Below, piece by piece: positions 12,491 to 22,184 of a DNA stretch of 64,000 nucleotides. Source of the stretch: Engraulis encrasicolus (taxonomy: Eukaryota; Chordata; Actinopteri; Clupeiformes; Engraulidae). The position numbers and the translations under genes were made by a program. The stretch covers positions 5,756,444 to 5,820,443 of the forward strand of contig NC_085859.1 of NCBI RefSeq assembly GCF_034702125.1, given 5' to 3'. Position 1 is the stretch's first letter. Each line of letters opens with the position of its first letter. Under the pieces are notes generated by a model, which worked only from the letters and a program-made list of their open reading frames with translations, was not told where the DNA came from and searched no databases.

Positions 12491-14289
12491 GTACAGTTTC
12501 GCCATTGGCCTTCACAATGGCCATGGAGATCATCATCAGGGCCTCAAGGTGGGTGGTGGGGGGAGAGCGAACGAAAAGTGGGATCCGCCTACCACCCATC
12601 CGAGCATTTATGGACGACATGACCACTCTGACCACCACTGCAGCATGCACCAGGCGGCTACTAGGCAAGCTGCAGGAAAACATCAAGTGGGCCCGGATGA
12701 AATTCAAACCGAATAAATCCCGGAGTATCTCTGTGGTCAAGGGAGAGCTAAAGGATGTGAGGTTTCGCATCGACGATGACCCTATACCAACAGTGTCCGA
12801 ACAACCCATCAAAAGCCTAGGCAGATGGTACGATGCAAGCCTCAAGGACAAAGACCAGGTGCAGCAGATAAGGCAGGACATTACCAGCAGCTTAGAAAAC
12901 ATCAACAGGACCCTACTGCCAGGGAAACTGAAGCTCTGGTGCCTACAATTCGGACTTCTCCCCCGGATAATGTGGCCATTAACCATCTATGATATCCCAA
13001 TAAAAACTGTGGAAAAGATGGAGCGAACGGTGACCGCACATGTCAAGAAGTGGCTCGGAGTCCCACGCTGTCTGACGAACATCGGTCTCTATGGCAAAGG
13101 AGTCCTGCAGTTACCCATCACAAGCCTGGTCGAGGAGTACAAGTGCTCAAAAGTAAGGCTCCTGATGACTCTGAGGGATTCTAGGGACCATACTATCAGC
13201 AAGGCGGCGCCATCACTGAAGACTGGGCGGAAATGGACACCATCTGATGCGGCGCAGCAGGCAATGTCATCCCTGAGGCACACTGACATTGTGGGACAAG
13301 TCCAGATGGGAAGAGGAGGTTTTGGGCTTGCGCCAAGTAAACCATCTTGGCGTAAGGCCTCAACTTCAGAGAGGAGGAAACTGGTAGTGGAAGAAGTGCG
13401 CCATCAGGAGGAGGCTGGGAGAAACGCAAAGGCCGTCTCTCTTGCCAAACAGGGACAGTGGACGAGATGGGAAGGACTGGAGAGGAGACGACTCACTTGG
13501 AGACAGCTCTGGGAAATGGAGTCTACTACCATAAGCTTCATTATCAGAGCTACGTACGATGTGCTACCGTCTCCAAAAAACCTCCAGGACTGGTATGGGG
13601 AGGATCCAACTTGTGCCCTCTGTCCAAGTCCTGCGACTCTCAAGCACATCTTAACCGGGTGTAAGACCAGCCTTTCACAGGGTCGCTACACCTGGAGGCA
13701 CAACCAGGTCCTAAAAGGTCTGGCAGCGGCTCTGGAGACAAAGAGAGTCACCATCAACTCCTTACCCAGGACAACACCCAACTCCGTCAAGTTTCCAGCT
13801 TTTATTCGAGAGGGACAAGGAAAGCCCAAGCATCCCCCAACCAAGCCAGGAGTTGGGAAGCTAGCCTTGGCTCAGGATTGGAGGATGATAGTGGACATCG
13901 GCCAGCAGCTCATCTTTCCACCTGAAATAGCATCTACCACTCTCAGGCCAGACTTGGTACTCTGGTCTCCCTCAATCAAGGCTGTCAACATTGTGGAACT
14001 CACAGTACCATGGGAGGGTTCTACAGAGGAAGCCTATGAACGCAAGAATCTGAGCTGTACAGAGCTGGCTGAAGGGTGGAAGGTGCACGTCTAGTCAGTG
14101 GAGGTGGGGTGCCGAGGTTTTGTGGCTGTATCTACGATTAGACTGCTTAAAGACCTTGGTATCCAAGGACGGGCGCTACGACAGACAGTTCAATCAGTCT
14201 TGGAAGCAGCAGAAAGAAGCAGCCAGTGGATCTGGGCAAAGCGGAAAGACCTTTGCTGGGCTCATAGAACATCTGGTCCCACCCACTAG
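12490..14289 (+). pseudogene. LINE polyprotein, C-terminal part: RT core, CCHC, RLE nuclease
   Basis: Continues from AGCTVSPLAFTMAM in a second frame. RT motif C reads FMDD at 12,607-12,618. The CCHC knuckle (CALC...HILTGC) starts near 13,612. The restriction-like endonuclease follows: RPDLVLW at about 13,945 and VELTVPWE at about 13,993. An in-frame TAG at 14,092-14,094 interrupts it; the same frame continues (VEVGCRGFVAVSTIRLL) to 14,289, as in the sibling copy at 41.8-42.9 kb. So there are two inactivating lesions: the frameshift near 12,482 and this stop. Confidence 0.82.
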
Positions 14290-14923
14290 CACCCCAAAAC
14301 CCCCCAATGCAGTCTCTCCCACCCAGGTATGCGGTCAACTCCAGGTCTGACTCAGGGGAATGGACACCCCTGCCGTGCATAGTCCAACGGACTTGTGATT
14401 GGGCATGGGCACAGGCTCAGGCTTGATCACCCTGTAGCTGGCCACCTTTGATGAGGGTGTTTAGTGTTAAAAGGCCGAAACACCCCCTGATTCAAAGGAA
14501 CACTACTGATGATGTGTCCCAAAATTGACGGACGTTACGACCTCCACGCCACTCTCAACATCAAGGCAACTCATGCAGCTTAACATCTAGTGGCACAATG
14601 GACAGTATACCATCTCGTCCTGTGTATTATGAATCTGCATGCTCCTTTTTCAAAGTGCAACAAGGAAGTATGATCACAAATGTTTGAAGTTTCGGACAAA
14701 CTCAATGAGACGCTCTTAAAAGTTGCTGCCATTGTCGTTTTCATATCAAGCACACGCATGGAACTGCGCAGTCTTTCTTACGATCGCCCCCAGCGAGTTT
14801 GAATATATTCCACCTGACGCATGCATTTGGCTGCACGAAATTGACATTAAATACGCATGTTAATGCGTTCATGAACGAATCGTGCACTCGCTTGTGTATC
14901 CTGCAGCAAGCATGCTGGCACCT

Positions 14924-15370
14924 TTAGAGTGTCTCACTCCCACCCCTGGAGGTACCATGAGGTGGTGTTAACCACTCACTGAAATCGCTCAGGTGCTGCT
15001 CATTCAAGATGGCACATCATTGTGAGATGTGGCAAGTACTGTGTCTTCCAGCACAGTGTGCAGAGCTTGCGATACAGTACCAGAAGACAGTACTACACCA
15101 GGGCATATGGAGGGGGTGCTATCAGTGCATTTCCTGTGTCACCTGGTACAAAGAAGGAGATTGTGATCCCGCTACTGGGTTGTGAACCCTCCACATCTCC
15201 CGTAGTACTAGTTATCCCCCTGGTATAACCTGAAAGCTTTAGACACTGCTGAGAGACACAGCAAACCTTCTTGCCACACCTCACAATGATGTGCCATCTT
15301 GGATGAACACCACTGCCTGTGTGATGATAACTCCAGGGGTGATAAGCACCTCCTCATAATACCTCCAGGG
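14924..15370. mobile_element. Foldback repeat with inverted arms
   Basis: TTCAAGATGGCACATCATTG at about 15,003 is mirrored by CAATGATGTGCCATCTTGGA at about 15,284, and the match extends inward (GTGAGATGTGGCAAG / CTTGCCACACCTCAC). It is shared with B2 at about 50,086-50,510. CTCCAGGGGTG-type motifs are repeated at the right edge. Confidence 0.65.
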
Positions 15371-15758
15371 GTGGGATACTGTCAGACCGCATCCGAATAA
15401 TGCATATATGAACAGAATACATGTTTTGGGTAGTGACCATAATTAAAGTTACACAACAGTGGGCAAAATGGATTCACAATCACTGCTGCTTCCCTACTGG
15501 ACTGGCTGATTAGAGGTATGATTAACTTGGAATAGCAACACATTATTTTGATGTTCCCTTAATTTTTGGGCAATGTACTTTGAGAACATTGATGGCAGAT
15601 GACCGAGTTTGTTAACTTTCACCAGTTGTTTCTTGTATTAAATTGACAAGACAAATATATCAAATGATAATATTAATAGGGGGAAAGCAGCACTTTATCT
15701 AGTATCATTTCTCTGACAATGAAGTGTCCATCGTTGTCACCCTTATGCTTATATTTAC
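15371..15758. other. Gene B1 intron 4, remainder
   Basis: Non-coding and collinear with 51,360-51,735 of B2. No other feature is seen. Confidence 0.6.
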
Positions 15759-15952
15759 CTGATATTTTTCTCTTCCTTTCTGACTTTACAGTCAGATGTA
15801 GAAATCGTATCTTGCAAATCAGCCACCTGTCTTTTGAGTTGACGAATCTCCTGTTGCATGGAAGTCATGACACGTAGCACTGGGTCCTCCTCTTGACCAC
15901 GTCTCTTCCTTGAGGAACTTGGTGACTCATCAGAGTCACTCCTGTGAGGTTC
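15759..15952 (-). pseudogene. Gene B1, exon E4: linker / coiled coil (194 bp)
   Basis: Acceptor AAAG at 15,953-15,956; donor GTAAAT at 15,753-15,758. The peptide begins EPHRSDSDESPSSSRKRRGQ (acidic/Ser patch plus a basic RKRR cluster, possibly a nuclear localisation signal) and continues into an amphipathic helix (VLRVMTSMQQEIRQLKRQ). It ends in phase 2 (AG) and joins the C that starts E5. Exon length and splice sites are identical in B2. Confidence 0.85.
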
Positions 15953-16232
15953 CTTTAAACATAAAATGGAAATTAAAAAAATATCGGTTTGAAAGTGGGA
16001 TTCTCCGAGAATGGGAAACACTCTCCCAGACCTAGTGAATGGAGCTGTGTGGAGTTTAGTTTGTTAAGTGATCAAGTGAAATAAACAAGACAACAGACAA
16101 TTTGAAACAGTTTTGAATGCACTCCACATATGAAACTCTATTTTGCAGCATTCTGTTTTGCATATGAAATGTTCAATCTGTCTCCTACAACAAAAGCACA
16201 AAAGCTCCACCCAAGGTTATCACTTCTCATAC

Positions 16233-16587
16233 CTTCAATTCAGTGTGGACCATTTTCTCCTCCATGGTTTCAACAGCTTCCACTAATGTGTGTCTCTGCA
16301 GTGCTGGAATAGTGTAGTGCTCTTTCACATGGGTGCCGCAGAAGGAGGCAGTGCAGGTCAAACAGGTTTTAACAGCCTTCAGTTTCCGCCCGGTGCAGAA
16401 ATCACACTCCACATCTCCAGGACCAGCATAGCTTTGGGCAGGCAGGACAGGACTGAAGTGCTCTAGCTTGTGGACCACCAGTGCCAAGGCTGAGTTTGAG
16501 TAGAGTGCCGGGTGGGAGCTGTATGTGGACACTGGGGGGTGACCACTGGTGCGTGGACACTGGGGACAGGCGTAGTGGCCTACTTGA
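16233..16587 (-). pseudogene. Gene B1, exon E3: second half of RING + B-box
   Basis: The donor is GTATGAG; the acceptor is the TCTAG ending a (TAATC)n tract. The exon starts with T completing a Ser codon, then QVGHYACPQC supplies the last two RING cysteines. A single B-box follows (CDFCTGRKLKAVKTCLTC, then CGTHVKEHYTIPALQRH). No second B-box is present, unlike gene A. Relative to B2 it carries an in-frame 24-bp tandem duplication (8 residues, TSGHPPVS) just after the RING. It ends MVHTELK in phase 0. Confidence 0.87.
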
Positions 16588-16700
16588 CTAGATTAGATTA
16601 GATTAGATTAGATTAGATTAGATTAGATTAGATTTTTTATTTTCCCAAAGGAATATTTGTTTTCCCATCAGACTGTTCAGTTCCATCAGGCTAGATCTTT
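16588..16700 (-). mobile_element. LINE 3' tail with (TAATC)n abutting the E3 splice acceptor
   Basis: On the minus strand the sequence reads CAAATATTCCTTTGGGAAAA, a short A/T stretch, and about nine TAATC units that end exactly at the AG of exon E3. The plus-strand LINE end at 50,627-51,117 has the same kind of terminus (CCTTGGGGATAAATAAAG then TAATC repeats). So a retroposon tail supplies the intron 3' end. The left limit of the fragment is approximate. Confidence 0.7.
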
Positions 16701-16825
16701 GTAGTACACATCTCATTACAAAACAGTACATAGACACCATTTCCACACAAACACAAACATCCTCAGACATCCTTATACATATATCACATCTATTCATATA
16801 CACTCCAATATACTCCTCTACATAC

Positions 16826-16963
16826 CTAGGCCGCTCCCAGTATGAGGTGATGCACTGCTTGCAGTAACTGTGTCCACAGGGGATGGACACTGGGTCTTTC
16901 AGTACACCTGTGCAGACTGAACATCTGAAGTCCTCGTTGGTCAAGAGACTGACAGCCAACTCA
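16826..16963 (-). pseudogene. Gene B1, exon E2: first half of RING
   Basis: Acceptor TCTCTACAG at 16,964-16,972; donor GTATGTAG. It encodes ELAVSLLTNEDFRCSVC and then PCGHSYCKQC, the first six zinc ligands of a C3HC4 RING (C-x2-C-x11-C-x-H-x2-C-x2-C), ending SYWERP plus AG. The last two ligands lie on E3, so an intron splits the RING. The ATG-like start upstream of the acceptor is intronic. Confidence 0.87.
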
Positions 16964-17077
16964 CTGTAGAGATAAAAACAAAGCTTAATTTCAGGCTCAC
17001 TCTCCATGCCTCATTTGAATACAAGACAACTGTGATGATCATACCCAGCTCAGTGAATCAGGAACAATGGAATTTAC

Positions 17078-17123
17078 CTGGCATGAGCTGGTGTAATAGA
17101 TTCTCTTTTAAAGTCTTCTGAAT
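17078..17123 (-). pseudogene. Gene B1, exon E1, 3' piece
   Basis: The 46 bp ending at donor GTAAATTCC encode KRESITPAHA plus AG, as in B2. Where B2 has Met (ATG at 53,064-53,066) this copy has Phe (TTT). The other 47 bp of the exon lie at 22,033-22,079, separated by the L2 element. 46 + 47 = 93 bp, exactly the B2 exon length. Confidence 0.82.
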
Positions 17124-17464
17124 TGATCAAGCTATTCCCGTCGAGGAGCTACTCGGACGAAATTAAGTTTCTTCTCGTTTTTCTCCTAAAAGCTTTGTCT
17201 GAAACTTACAACTACAAACAACTGATTCGATGTAGTATTACTTTAGCGCTACCTTGTTATCACTCTTACAACAACATAAGCACATAGGCTAACCTCCCCA
17301 CCATCCAAATAGATTTTTGCTTTCCACCAGGCTAGCCTACATAACTTTTTTTCGCGCCGAGCCCTACTCGGCTTTAGTTTCACCTCACCTCATAGTCAAT
17401 TTTGCAACACTACACCAACTATCTCGCAAAAATAACCTTTTCTGCTGCATCCGCAGACCTAATT

Positions 17465-18463
17465 ATGGCCAACTCTACCTGCGCCTGCAGTGATCTAGCT
17501 AATGCTAATGAAAGACTAGCCAAAGCCAACATGACGATTGAAACACTTAGACGTGACATTCGTCGGCTAAAATGCGAGGTAGTCATAAAATCCCATAACA
17601 CCACGTTGAAACACCAAACCAGTAATACTAGCGCCGACCTAACTACACTATCTTTTTTCCCCAGCCACAGCAAACACCAGCCGAAGTCCCCCCCGAATCC
17701 ACCGTGCTCCACTCCCGCGCGTCGTAGCTGGACGGAGGTGGTTAACGGCGGCAGGGGAGTACTGCAGAAATGTTCACCACCTCTAGTGACTAGCAATCGT
17801 TTTTCTGTACTTGACTCAGTCATCGATGCAGAAACTGATCCTGTCCCCCCCTCCCACCAGGTGCCCAAGCCTCTACCACAAAGAGTGCGACCCAGAAGCC
17901 GTCGGACCCTCGCTACCCCCAGGCAAATCACCCGAGAGCAGCCTGCCCATTCAGAACCCCGGCGAACATCAACAGTCCTCATAGGATCTTCGATGGTTCG
18001 CCACGTAACCCTACGAAACGCCCAGACGTGGTGCCTACCTGGAGCTCTCGTAGCCGATGTCCAGTCGAATGTGCCGGACGCGCTGTCACAGTATCCTACT
18101 GCCACAACTCTCATCGTCCACGCAGGCTCCAATGACATCCGGCTGCAGCAGTCTAAAAAACTTGAGTCCGATTTCCTCTCCCTTATTAACACCCTTAGCA
18201 GCACTGGAAAAAAATACGCTATCTCAGGCCCCATCCCCTCTGTTTGTTTCTCTGCCTTCCAGTTCTCCCGAATCCGCCAACTGCACGTCTGGCTGATGAG
18301 ACACTGCCGCCAAGAAGCCATTCCCTACGTTGACAACTTCTCCGCTTTCTGGAACCGCCGTAACCTCTTCGCACGAGATGGAAGGCACTTAAACCGATCT
18401 GGCGCTCGTCTCCTCGCGACCAACCTAGAGCTGACCCTCGAAGCCCACCGGTCCTTGGATTGA
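17465..18463 (+). CDS. L2 LINE ORF1: coiled coil + SGNH-type esterase
   Basis: The start is chosen at MANSTCACSDLANANERL (the frame opens earlier, but upstream Met codons lack conserved sequence). The N-terminus is a short coiled coil (ERLAKANMTIETLRRDIRRL), then a basic Pro-rich linker. The C-terminal domain has SGNH hydrolase motifs: TVLIGSSMVRHV with the nucleophile Ser, VHAGSNDIR with Asn, and DGRHLNRSG with the Asp/His pair. Esterase-bearing ORF1 proteins are typical of the CR1/L2 group. The frame is intact (about 332 residues). Confidence 0.85.
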   Translation: MANSTCACSDLANANERLAKANMTIETLRRDIRRLKCEVVIKSHNTTLKHQTSNTSADLTTLSFFPSHSKHQPKSPPNPPCSTPARRSWTEVVNGGRGVLQKCSPPLVTSNRFSVLDSVIDAETDPVPPSHQVPKPLPQRVRPRSRRTLATPRQITREQPAHSEPRRTSTVLIGSSMVRHVTLRNAQTWCLPGALVADVQSNVPDALSQYPTATTLIVHAGSNDIRLQQSKKLESDFLSLINTLSSTGKKYAISGPIPSVCFSAFQFSRIRQLHVWLMRHCRQEAIPYVDNFSAFWNRRNLFARDGRHLNRSGARLLATNLELTLEAHRSLD

Positions 18464-18649
18464 CTAACAGGTGTTTCAAATCCAAAGCACTACACCAATT
18501 TAGACACTGCGTGCCCAACAGAGAGTTCCCCTCTAGCTATCCACGCTGTCACTACCCGTAGGAAAGCTCGCAGATATAGACCCTCTGGTTGTGTACACAA
18601 CAACCTAATTACGATTGCACCTGAACGCATAAACAATAGCTCTACTACT

Positions 18650-21445
18650 TTGAATGTTAATGCTGCATTACTTAACGTGCAGTCCTTGACCAACAAAAGC
18701 TTCATAGTAAACCAGCTGGTCTCGGACAAAAACATAAGCTTTATGTTCCTTACCGAAACATGGCTTAAAGACGACGGGGCTGCTACTTTTATTGAGGCTT
18801 GCCCTTCCGATTACAAATTCCTTCACGCCCCGAGACCAAAGAAACGAGGCGGAGGCGTAGCCATACTTTTCTCCAACAAATTTAATTGTACTAAGATGAA
18901 TCTGGGCTCTTTCTCTTCATTTGAATACTTGGCAATGAGGGTCCAAGCAAACCTCAAACTGATCATTATTGTTCTGTACCGTCCACCGAAATTCTCTTCG
19001 TCATTTCTATCTGATTTCTCCACCTTCATGTCGGACGTACTTACTAACTATGACAAAGCAATAATTGCTGGCGACTTTAATATCCACGTAAATAAATCAG
19101 ATGACGCAATAGCCAAGTCTTTCTTAGACACATTAAATGGATTCGGTGTCGCCCAGAATGTTACAGAACAGCCTACCCATCGAAAAGGCAACACACTTGA
19201 CCTTGTTATTTCACATGCACTTGACATCAACAATATATCGGTCACGGACGTCGGCCTCTCCGACCACCACTGTGTGTTTTTTGATTTTGACATTTCAACA
19301 CAAATTAGCACACCCAACAATGTCATTCACAGGCGACGCATTAATGCCTCTGCTGAGCTTAAGATTTCAGACCTCATCAAATCAGGTGACCTACTAAATG
19401 GTCACTACACACCTGATGAAATGGTTGATAGCTTCAACAACAACTTAAGAGGAATTCTAGATAACATAGCTCCAATTAGAACGACGACAAGAACCAGAGC
19501 TAGGTATTCACCTTGGATGAATGACTCACTTAGAGCCTTAAAAAGAAAATGCAGAGTAACCGAGCGTCTTTGGAGGAAAACTAAATTAGAAGTCCACAGA
19601 CAATCCCTTAGGGATGAGATCTCCTCCTACAACAATGCGGTACGCTCAGAGAGAAAAGCATATTTTTCCAAAATCATAACAGACAACCAGCATAATGCGA
19701 AAGTTCTTTTTTCCACTATTGACCACCTGCTTAATCCAACACATAGCAATAACAACCTAAATGCAGCATCACATGCCAAGTGCGAGGAATTTGCTAGATT
19801 TTTTAATAAAAAGATTGCCGACATTAGAGAAGGCATCCAAGGTGGAAACGCAGCAACCTCTGTCGCCCACTCAGGCGATACACCGAGGGGAGGGTTAAAC
19901 CCCCCTAGGAGACCTGAGAGCTTCCAAAAGTTTTGTCCAATTACAGAGGACGACCTCTGTAAAATAGTCAGGGAAAGTAAGCAGTCTACCTGCAGCCTTG
20001 ACGCGATCCCTACATATCTGCTAAAAAACGTACTTGGTTGCTTAGCAGCACCTTTACTGCAAATTGTTAACACCTCTATGCTTACAGGCATTTTTCCAAG
20101 CTCATTCAAAACAGCCATGGTAAAGCCACTCCTAAAAAAGACAAATTTAGATCAGAATTCTTTAAACAACTACCGACCTATATCAAACCTCCCCTTTATA
20201 AGCAAGGTACTAGAAAAAGTTGTATTTAAACAGCTTAATCAACATCTGGCTGGGAATGATATCTTGGAAAAATTCCAATCAGGCTTTAGAGCCAACCATA
20301 GCACCGAAACAGCACTAACCAAAATAATAAGTGATCTTAGGCTCAACACTGCCGCAAACAAAGTTTCAGCACTTATCCTCCTTGACCTCAGTGCCGCCTT
20401 TGACACGATAGACCACAACATACTAATTGACCGCCTTGAATCTTGGGTAGGCTTGTCCGGTCACGTCTTAGAGTGGTTCAAAACATATATTACAGGAAGA
20501 CAGTTTTTTGTCACCATCGGAGAATACGTCTCCAACAAGTATGATGTGCCTTTTGGAGTTGCTCAGGGTAGTTGCTTGGGCCCTCTCCTCTTCTCTCTCT
20601 ATATGTTGCCCCTGGGCTCCATCATCAGAGAGCACAATGTTGATTTTCATAGCTATGCCGATGACACTCAACTATATATCTCTGTCGAGCCTAGCCAAAC
20701 CACTGCCATTCATGCCTTGACTAAATGCATGTCTGCCATTACAGATTGGATGAACAGTAACTTCCTAAAATTAAATGAAGATAAAACTGAAGTGTTGCTC
20801 ATTGGGCCTAAGAAAAAACGTGCAAAACTCCACTCAAGCCTAGGTGACCTAAGCATACACATTAAAGATAAGGTTACTAGCCTAGGTGTGGTCATAGACT
20901 CGGATTTGAGCTTTGAGCCTCACATCAACAAGATAACAAAATCTGCTTTTTTCCATCTTAGAAATGTCAACAAAGTGCGCGGCTTGGCCCCCCGACAAGA
21001 CGCTGAGAAACTTATTCATGCCTTTGTCACCAGTAGGATAGACTACTGCAATGCTCTTTTCTCTGGTCTCCCAAAAAAATTAATTGACAAATTGCAACTC
21101 ATTCAAAATTCTGCGGCAAGAATCCTAACAAGAACCAGAATGAGAGAGCACATCTCTCCTGTCTTGGCAGACCTGCACTGGTTACCTGTCTCATACAGAA
21201 TCGACTTTAAGATTCTGCTCACAGTATTTAAAGCATTAAATGGACTTGCCCCTAGCTATATCTCAGACATGCTCTCTTTTTATGCCCCTGCTCGAGCTCT
21301 CAGGTCCACTGATGCCAAGCTGCTAAGGACCCCCACCCCCCCGCAGAAGAAGATCGGCGACGCCGCGTTTGCCTGCTATGCGCCCAAGAGATGGAACACC
21401 CCTCCCCATCGAGATCCGATCAGCCACCTCCGTCGACTCCTTTAA
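18650..21445 (+). CDS. L2 LINE ORF2: APE endonuclease + reverse transcriptase (late frameshift)
   Basis: The APE-type endonuclease occupies about residues 5-225 (LLNVQSLTNKS, FLTETWL, GDFNIHVN, LSDHHCVFFD). The RT spans about 480-750: FRANHSTETALTK, ILLDLSAAFDTIDHN, GVAQGSCLGPLLFSLYM and YADDTQLY (catalytic Asp pair at 20,653-20,664). No ATG lies before the endonuclease; the first in-frame codon used here is TTG, so translation probably depends on reinitiation after ORF1. One extra C near 21,400 (ACCCCTCCCC) shifts the last about 30 residues: the adjacent frame reads PIEIRSATSVDSFKKQLKT and ends at TAG 21,486-21,488. The element is therefore nearly, but not fully, intact. Confidence 0.9.
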   Translation: MNVNAALLNVQSLTNKSFIVNQLVSDKNISFMFLTETWLKDDGAATFIEACPSDYKFLHAPRPKKRGGGVAILFSNKFNCTKMNLGSFSSFEYLAMRVQANLKLIIIVLYRPPKFSSSFLSDFSTFMSDVLTNYDKAIIAGDFNIHVNKSDDAIAKSFLDTLNGFGVAQNVTEQPTHRKGNTLDLVISHALDINNISVTDVGLSDHHCVFFDFDISTQISTPNNVIHRRRINASAELKISDLIKSGDLLNGHYTPDEMVDSFNNNLRGILDNIAPIRTTTRTRARYSPWMNDSLRALKRKCRVTERLWRKTKLEVHRQSLRDEISSYNNAVRSERKAYFSKIITDNQHNAKVLFSTIDHLLNPTHSNNNLNAASHAKCEEFARFFNKKIADIREGIQGGNAATSVAHSGDTPRGGLNPPRRPESFQKFCPITEDDLCKIVRESKQSTCSLDAIPTYLLKNVLGCLAAPLLQIVNTSMLTGIFPSSFKTAMVKPLLKKTNLDQNSLNNYRPISNLPFISKVLEKVVFKQLNQHLAGNDILEKFQSGFRANHSTETALTKIISDLRLNTAANKVSALILLDLSAAFDTIDHNILIDRLESWVGLSGHVLEWFKTYITGRQFFVTIGEYVSNKYDVPFGVAQGSCLGPLLFSLYMLPLGSIIREHNVDFHSYADDTQLYISVEPSQTTAIHALTKCMSAITDWMNSNFLKLNEDKTEVLLIGPKKKRAKLHSSLGDLSIHIKDKVTSLGVVIDSDLSFEPHINKITKSAFFHLRNVNKVRGLAPRQDAEKLIHAFVTSRIDYCNALFSGLPKKLIDKLQLIQNSAARILTRTRMREHISPVLADLHWLPVSYRIDFKILLTVFKALNGLAPSYISDMLSFYAPARALRSTDAKLLRTPTPPQKKIGDAAFACYAPKRWNTPPHRDPISHLRRLL

Positions 21446-22000
21446 GAAGCAGCTGAAGACCCACCTCTTCATCCTTGCCAACTCCTAGCTGCCAAGACGT
21501 CATAGTGTCCCAGCCGCCGCAGCGCCCTTACTACTCGCAATCCAGCCCTGGCAGGGGGCTCCCCTAGGTGGCCGCTGGTCTCTGCCTGAGGTTTCTTCCT
21601 GACTACAGGGGGTCTTTTTTCTCAGACCTCACTGAGCTTTTTTTCCCCCTCACAAACTATGAATCAAGCGAAAGGGAGTTTTTCCTCACCCCTGACGCCA
21701 CCAGGGGCCGCACCTGAGCGCCCAATCTCTGTGTGACTATCTATGACTTATGATAGGCCCAGCCACTATGGACCTTACACATCTAAGAATCCTGGTCCTA
21801 ACCTACGTTGACCTTATGACTCTACATTCTCTGTCTATCTCTTCTTCCTCTGCCTTCCTGCTTTTTCTGCCTCTCCTCTATACCTCTCCTTTTAAATCTA
21901 TCTCTCCTCTCCTTTTAATTCTATCTCTAACAATGTTTTTTCCCATTTGTTAAGCACTTTGAGTTACATGCCTTGTATGACACAGTGCTATACAAATACA

Positions 22001-22032
<32 letters not shown>

Positions 22033-22079
22033 CCACTGAGTGTAGTCCAGGTGAGTGGAACCGTTCCAACTTCATCAGT
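22033..22079 (-). pseudogene. Gene B1, exon E1, 5' piece
   Basis: Acceptor TTTCAG at 22,080-22,085. It encodes LMKLERFHSPGLHSV after one split base. It is the 5' half of E1 cut off by the L2 element; it matches 53,078-53,124 in B2. Confidence 0.82.
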
Positions 22080-22184
22080 CTGAAATTACAATATAATCTC
22101 TATTAAACGGTAGATTTTGGACCAAAGAATCGGACCAATCAGATCAAAGCTAAACCATGGAAATGATCTCGGCAAAGGCGCATT

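Larger units (their letters stand above)
10471..14636 (+). mobile_element. LINE with restriction-like endonuclease (R2 superclade), with 193-bp terminal direct repeats
   Basis: The insertion boundaries are exact, because B2 lacks this 4,166-bp block within the same MITE. It carries a zinc-finger/RT/CCHC/PD-(D/E)XK protein like R2/NeSL/HERO-type LINEs. Unusually, the first 193 bp (10,471-10,663, starting CCTTTGATGAGGGTG) are repeated nearly exactly at the end (14,444-14,636). This could be the 3' end of a preceding, severely truncated tandem copy, or a true LTR-like structure. No clear target duplication is seen. The coding region is broken. Confidence 0.85.
10231..14923. mobile_element. GTGCCGGTATGC-family MITE, split by a LINE
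   Basis: The left part (10,231-10,470) begins GGGTGCCGGTATGCTTGCTG, and the right part (14,637-14,923) ends GCAGCAAGCATGCTGGCACC, its inverted repeat. The uninterrupted copy in B2 is 49,551-50,085, and a shorter one lies at 23,434-23,786. Removing the LINE at 10,471-14,636 restores the B2 arrangement. Confidence 0.85.
17124..22032 (+). mobile_element. Full-length L2-type (CR1/L2 group) LINE inserted in exon E1
   Basis: A 4,909-bp insertion defined exactly by comparison with the uninterrupted exon in B2 (53,032-53,124). It has a 5' UTR (17,124-17,464), ORF1 with an esterase, ORF2 with APE endonuclease and RT, a 3' UTR, and the terminal GCACTTTGAG...GCTATACAAATA segment followed by (ATT)n at about 21,999-22,032. 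No target duplication longer than 2-3 bp is visible. It lies antisense to the TRIM gene. It is nearly intact, hence young. Confidence 0.92.

Noticed and set aside
16618..17007. RING ORF starting at the Met near 17,007 (MESEPEIKLCF) as a genuine start
   Set aside because: The codons before ELAV are followed by a TCTCTACAG acceptor and E1 matches in phase, so this Met lies in the intron.
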